DNA of 16,580 bases from Nitrospirota bacterium (lineage in GTDB: Bacteria > Nitrospirota > Nitrospiria > Nitrospirales > Nitrospiraceae), in NCBI GenBank assembly GCA_016195505.1, contig JACPZN010000077.1:1-16580 (forward strand), written 5' to 3'. Below are positions 13,362 through 16,580 of this stretch, piece after piece. The position numbers and the translations under genes are program-made. The notes beneath the pieces are model-generated. The model searched no databases. It worked only from the letters and a program-made list of their open reading frames with translations, and was not told the origin of the DNA. Within the stretch, counting starts at the first letter, position 1, and the number at the start of each line of letters is the position of its first letter.

Positions 13362-14380
13362 TGGAAGCAGAGACGGGGCACCTGAAGGTCGTGAAGATTG
13401 CGCTGACTGGTGACGTGATGCTCGGACGGTTGGTGGATCAGTACGTCATCCAGAACCGGTCCGTTCGCCCCGAAGCTCTGTGGGGCGACGTCCTCCCGAT
13501 CATGCTGGCTGCAGACTGCCGGCTCATCAACCTGGAGTGCGTGATCAGCAGTCAAGGAGAGGAATGGCATCCGACCACCAAGGCCTTTCACTTTCGCGCC
13601 CGGCCTCGCGCCATAGATTTTCTCCAAGCGGCGAAGATCGAAGGCGTGACCCTGGCGAACAACCATGTGCTGGATTACGGTCCTGAAGCCCTGCTGGATT
13701 GCGTGAAGCTGCTGGACGAAGCCGGCATCAAACGGACCGGCGCAGGTGCCACGATGGAAGAGGCGCTCGCTCCACTTGTGCTGGAGTTGCCGGAAGGCCG
13801 TGTGGCCGTTGTTTCACTGACGGACAATGAGCCGGACTGGGAAGCGACCGGCGCGAAAGCAGGCGTCAACTATGTGGCATATCATGACAGTGGTTTGGTG
13901 GAGCCGTATCGGTCGCGAATGGCTCAGATTCTTTCCTCGGCACGGCGGCAAACTGACCTCGTGATCGTCAGTGCGCACGTCGGGCCCAACTGGGGAAATC
14001 CGTCGCAGTCCATGCAGGCGCTGGCACACGATCTCATCGACATGGGCGCCGACCTCTACTGGGGTCATTCAAACCATACTCCCCAGGGGATTGAACGCTA
14101 CAAAGGGAAGGCCATCCTCTATTCGACCGGAGATTTCATCGACGATTACATGGTCGACAAGGATGAGCGCAATGATCTCTCATTCCTGTTCATTTTGGAA
14201 TTGGAACGAGGCTGTATCGCGCGTATTCGCCTCCACCCGACTTGCACTGAGGATCTCGGGGTCCGTATGGCGAATGAACAGGAAACGTCGTTCCTTCAAA
14301 AGACGATGCACACGAAATGCGCGGCTTTTGGGGTGAAGATCGAGTTCGAGAATCAGGTCGGGGTGGTCGCAGTCGAGTGA
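13358..14380 (+). CDS. CapA/PgsA-family metallophosphatase-like protein
   Basis: The 340-residue product belongs to the CapA family (PGA_cap), a calcineurin-like fold first known from poly-gamma-glutamate capsule synthesis but found in many other settings. Visible metal-site motifs are G-D-V-M-L-G-R (18-24), I-N-L-E (57-60), L-A-N-N-H-V-L-D-Y-G (99-108), S-A-H-V-G-P-N-W (205-212), G-H-S-N-H-T-P-Q-G (236-244) and S-T-G-D-F-I-D-D-Y (256-264). No signal peptide or membrane anchor is seen, unlike capsule CapA, so it should be cytoplasmic and may be held at the membrane by the coupled PH-domain protein. Genes for the other capsule enzymes (CapB/CapC) are absent. The ATG at 13358 overlaps the upstream stop; an ATG one codon later is an equal choice. 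A possible terminator lies about 110 bases after the stop. Confidence 0.87.
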   Translation: MMEAETGHLKVVKIALTGDVMLGRLVDQYVIQNRSVRPEALWGDVLPIMLAADCRLINLECVISSQGEEWHPTTKAFHFRARPRAIDFLQAAKIEGVTLANNHVLDYGPEALLDCVKLLDEAGIKRTGAGATMEEALAPLVLELPEGRVAVVSLTDNEPDWEATGAKAGVNYVAYHDSGLVEPYRSRMAQILSSARRQTDLVIVSAHVGPNWGNPSQSMQALAHDLIDMGADLYWGHSNHTPQGIERYKGKAILYSTGDFIDDYMVDKDERNDLSFLFILELERGCIARIRLHPTCTEDLGVRMANEQETSFLQKTMHTKCAAFGVKIEFENQVGVVAVE

Positions 14381-14488
14381 GAAGAAAACGCGACGAGTGA
14401 TGAGCCGTGAGATCCGCTGCGGGCGGAGCCTCATAGGCGGGCTATCCGGGATTGCTGAATCTCCATGAAATCACTTAAATTCAGCTTG

Positions 14489-14512
14489 AAATCCTTGCGG
14501 GATTTTCTCTTG
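14489..14512 (+). terminator. Possible Rho-independent terminator after the CapA-like gene
   Basis: AAATCC (14489-14494) pairs with GGATTT (14500-14505) around TTGCG, and the right arm runs into the pyrimidine-rich TCTCTTGG. The stem is short and A/T rich, and the T tract is imperfect, so activity is uncertain. Its place, about 110 bases past the CapA-like stop and ahead of the next plus-strand gene, is right for a terminator. Confidence 0.45.
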
Positions 14513-14590
14513 GTCTTATGCAGCACGTAAGATGCGCGGCATCCTATGCAGAACCAGATAATCCGGAGTTCTGCCGAGGAGCGATCCACA

Positions 14591-14962
14591 ATGAATCAGT
14601 CAATAAAAGACGGTCTGGTTCTGGGCACTACCCTGCTCGTGATTCATTCGTTTGGATCTTTCCTGGTGTTTCTCTATTGCCACATCAATACCGACGGCCA
14701 GGTGGTATTCACCTATTTTCTCTTCTTTGTCGTCGACGCTCCTACTGTTCCCTTGGCGTTCGAGATAGAGGGGAAGACCGGACTTCTCTCCGGTCTTACC
14801 GACATGTGGACGGGCCTGTGGTATCACGGGCATCAAGGAGTCAACCTGAGAGCATTTATTCTTACCACCATATTTGGGGGACTTCATTGGTTTATTATCG
14901 GGAACGTGACGAGTTACGCGCTCGGTTGGATTCATAAACAATTTAGACGACAGCCGGCATGA
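14591..14962 (+). CDS. Small membrane protein of unknown function, 123 residues
   Basis: The product has three likely membrane segments, at about 8-30 (V-L-G-T-T-L-L-V-I-H), 38-58 (V-V-F-T-Y-F-L-F-F-V-V) and 86-112 (F-I-L-T-T-I-F-G-G-L-H-W-F), and a basic C terminus. A loop between segments two and three contains several tryptophans, histidines and glycines. ATG 14591 is preferred because GAGGAG lies ahead; ATG 14546 is in frame. I do not recognise the family. It is followed, after 23 bases, by the convergent minus-strand permease gene. Confidence 0.7.
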   Translation: MNQSIKDGLVLGTTLLVIHSFGSFLVFLYCHINTDGQVVFTYFLFFVVDAPTVPLAFEIEGKTGLLSGLTDMWTGLWYHGHQGVNLRAFILTTIFGGLHWFIIGNVTSYALGWIHKQFRRQPA

Positions 14963-14985
14963 ACGCTGGGCCGCGTTTGTTTATG

Positions 14986-16347
14986 CTAACGGCCTGCTTC
15001 CCGGCAACCAAGCCAGCGCCACAGCAGGTACAGCGGGGTTCCGGCTAGGACAGTGGCGAGTCCCAAGCCTCCTTCCACCGGACGTTCATAGAAGGCGCTC
15101 GTGACGATCACGATCGACATAAGGACGAAGAATCCCGGCACAAAGGGATAGAGCGGCGTGCGATAGGGACGGGAAAGATTGGGCTCTTGCCAACGCAGGA
15201 GCGGTACCGCTCCCACTGCGAGGGCGCTGAAAATCATGAGCACGGTGCCGCTGTAGATCACCAGTCGCTCGAAGCTCCCCGAAAGAATCAGGACTGAGGC
15301 CCATAGGCTCTGCAAGAGGATGGCGTTGATCGGCGTGCGTTCCACACCAGGGGTTCTCGCGAAGAGGGAGGGAATCAAGCCATCTTGCGCCATGGCGTAG
15401 TAGACACGCGGTCCGGCCCATACCATCGCGCTCACAGCTCCTGCAATCGAAAGGCAGAGTAGGGCTGTCACGAACCGGGCGGCATCCGATCCCAGCAATG
15501 CCACCGCGACCTTGTCGGCGACAGGCAGGATCGGCGGCTTAGCCAGGTCCGTCACTGGCAGCGCGTAGAAGTAGAATCCGTTTAGTATGAGATAGAGCAG
15601 AGCGACGAAGAGCGTGCCGCCGATCATTGTCCGAGGGATGGTGCGGGCGGGATCGGTGACCTCCCCTGCCAGATAGACCGCGGCATTCCAGCCAGAATAG
15701 GCATAGAGGGCAAAGATCAACGACACGATGGATGGTCCGATGCCGGGGACAATATCAGGATCGGTGAGACGGAGATGAGCCCAGTCACCCTTCCCGCCCA
15801 TCAGGCCTGCCGAGATCAGCAAGAGAATGGCTCCCACCTTCAACACTGTCAGTGTCCGTTGGAGAAACCCACTTGCTCCAACGCCGGCCAAGTGGAATCC
15901 TGTGATTAACCATAAGAGGGCTAACGCCAAGGCGCTCGAAATCGTCCCTCCTTTATCGTCGAGAGGGAAAAGCTGAAGGAGATAGGCAGCGAAGCTCACG
16001 GTTCCAGCCGCAATGGCAGCGCTGAAGCCGATGGTGAAGGAAGTCCATCCACTGAGAAACCCCACGAACGGCCCGTAGGCGCGCCGGAGGTACGCATATT
16101 CTCCGCCTGCGACCGGAAGAGCGGCGCCCAACTCACTGTAGGAGAGGGCGCCTGCGAGTGCGATCAGTCCACCGATGAACCAAACGGAGAGGATCAAGCC
16201 CGGATAACCGAGATCGCGTGCCATGAATCCTGTTGTGGTAAAGATGCCGCTGCCGATGACGTTGCTGACTAGGACGCAACCGGCTGTGAACCAGCCGATG
16301 TGACGGGGAAGCGCAGATGGATCTTGTTCGGCTCTCTGCATCTCCAT
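14986..16347 (-). CDS. APC-superfamily amino acid permease
   Basis: The 453-residue protein is an inner-membrane transporter of the amino acid-polyamine-organocation (APC) superfamily with about twelve hydrophobic segments. The first segment carries V-I-G-S-G-I-F at about 30-36, the glycine-rich stretch whose backbone binds the amino acid carboxylate and amine. The second shows L-S-Y-S-E-L-G-A-A-L-P near 68-78, a typical family motif, followed by G-G-E-Y-A-Y-L-R-R-A-Y-G-P near 81-93. Such permeases usually work by sodium or proton symport or by exchange. The substrate cannot be read from sequence. The start at 16347 is supported by AGGAG eight bases before it, and the pcm stop lies nine bases upstream, so the two genes probably share a transcript. 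It ends convergent with the small membrane protein gene. Confidence 0.9.
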   Translation of the reverse strand: MEMQRAEQDPSALPRHIGWFTAGCVLVSNVIGSGIFTTTGFMARDLGYPGLILSVWFIGGLIALAGALSYSELGAALPVAGGEYAYLRRAYGPFVGFLSGWTSFTIGFSAAIAAGTVSFAAYLLQLFPLDDKGGTISSALALALLWLITGFHLAGVGASGFLQRTLTVLKVGAILLLISAGLMGGKGDWAHLRLTDPDIVPGIGPSIVSLIFALYAYSGWNAAVYLAGEVTDPARTIPRTMIGGTLFVALLYLILNGFYFYALPVTDLAKPPILPVADKVAVALLGSDAARFVTALLCLSIAGAVSAMVWAGPRVYYAMAQDGLIPSLFARTPGVERTPINAILLQSLWASVLILSGSFERLVIYSGTVLMIFSALAVGAVPLLRWQEPNLSRPYRTPLYPFVPGFFVLMSIVIVTSAFYERPVEGGLGLATVLAGTPLYLLWRWLGCREAGR

Positions 16348-16356
16348 CGCCTACTC

Positions 16357-16580
16357 CTACTCTTCCCCCTGACGGACAAGCGGAACAAACCGTACAAGGG
16401 TGAGAGTTTTGCGCTCGAAACCCTCTGCCGTGCGGTGGTACAGCTCCAGAGTTTGGATGGCTCGGCCAACCGGCAAGATCAGTCGGCCGCCTACGGCCAA
16501 TTGATCAAGCAGCGGCTGAGGAACGTGGTCTGTTGCTGCCGTGACGATAATGGCATCGAAAGGCGCCTCCTCAGGCCAAC
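16357..16580 (-). CDS. pcm: Protein-L-isoaspartate O-methyltransferase, C-terminal part (runs off the window)
   Basis: About 73 C-terminal residues of a Pcm enzyme are visible, reading from 16578 to TAG at 16359-16357. Pcm uses S-adenosylmethionine to methylate isoaspartyl residues in aged proteins so that they can be repaired. The family blocks P-F-D-A-I-I-V-T-A-A, then P-Q-P-L-L-D-Q-L, G-G-R-L-I-L-P-V-G and L-V-R-F-V-P-L-V occur in the usual order. They make up the end of the Rossmann-like domain and the terminal strand. The SAM-binding N-terminal motifs lie outside the window. The permease gene follows after nine bases. Confidence 0.88.
   Translation of the reverse strand, partial: WPEEAPFDAIIVTAATDHVPQPLLDQLAVGGRLILPVGRAIQTLELYHRTAEGFERKTLTLVRFVPLVRQGEE

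Noticed and set aside
1..16580. CRISPR array, tRNA, rRNA or a complete insertion sequence
   Set aside because: No spaced direct repeats, no tRNA-like cloverleaf and no full transposase were seen on either strand by eye.

Overview
The window looks like chromosomal DNA of a Gram-negative, moderately GC-rich bacterium. The mix of genes (lipoproteins with lipoboxes, an OmpA/Pal-type protein, a LigD-type phosphoesterase, dodecin, strong AGGAGG ribosome binding sites) fits Nitrospira or a relative (Nitrospirota). That placement is an inference from gene content, not from a marker gene. No rRNA, tRNA, CRISPR array or complete insertion sequence was seen.

Layout. (1) 1-509: the 3' end of a family 2 glycosyltransferase. 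(2) 510-1298: a decayed stretch with a probable IS3-type transposase remnant on the minus strand and a small minus-strand gene split by an in-frame TAG. (3) 1317-2796, plus strand: a stand-alone LigD-type 3'-phosphoesterase, a THUMP-domain protein and a small unknown protein, closely spaced. (4) 2834-3905, minus strand: a four-cysteine small protein, dodecin and an MlaC-like gene that carries an internal deletion with frameshift. (5) 4173-10902, minus strand: read in the direction of transcription, a secreted small protein, a Pal-like lipoprotein, a second lipoprotein, a CBS-pair protein, a HAD phosphatase fused to a HerA/DUF87-like ATPase, and a three-domain acyl ligase-ACP-acyltransferase. 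(6) 10903-11393: a divergent intergenic region. (7) 11394-14962, plus strand: a small unknown protein, a diaminopimelate-dehydrogenase-like oxidoreductase, a bacterial PH-domain membrane protein translationally coupled to a CapA-like metallophosphatase, and a small membrane protein. (8) 14986-16580, minus strand: an amino-acid permease preceded by the 3' end of pcm.

How the genes may work together. The long minus-strand cluster is envelope-flavoured: outer-membrane lipoproteins at its start, and acyl activation plus lysophospholipid-type acyl transfer at its end, with a degraded lipid-transport gene (MlaC-like) further on. The most unusual items are the two multidomain fusions at 4173-8641. 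The acyl ligase carries its own carrier domain between the activating and transferring domains. Its upstream neighbour joins a HAD phosphatase to an FtsK/HerA-type ATPase. The phosphoesterase-THUMP pair and the PH-CapA pair are two more small units whose joint function is not known to me.
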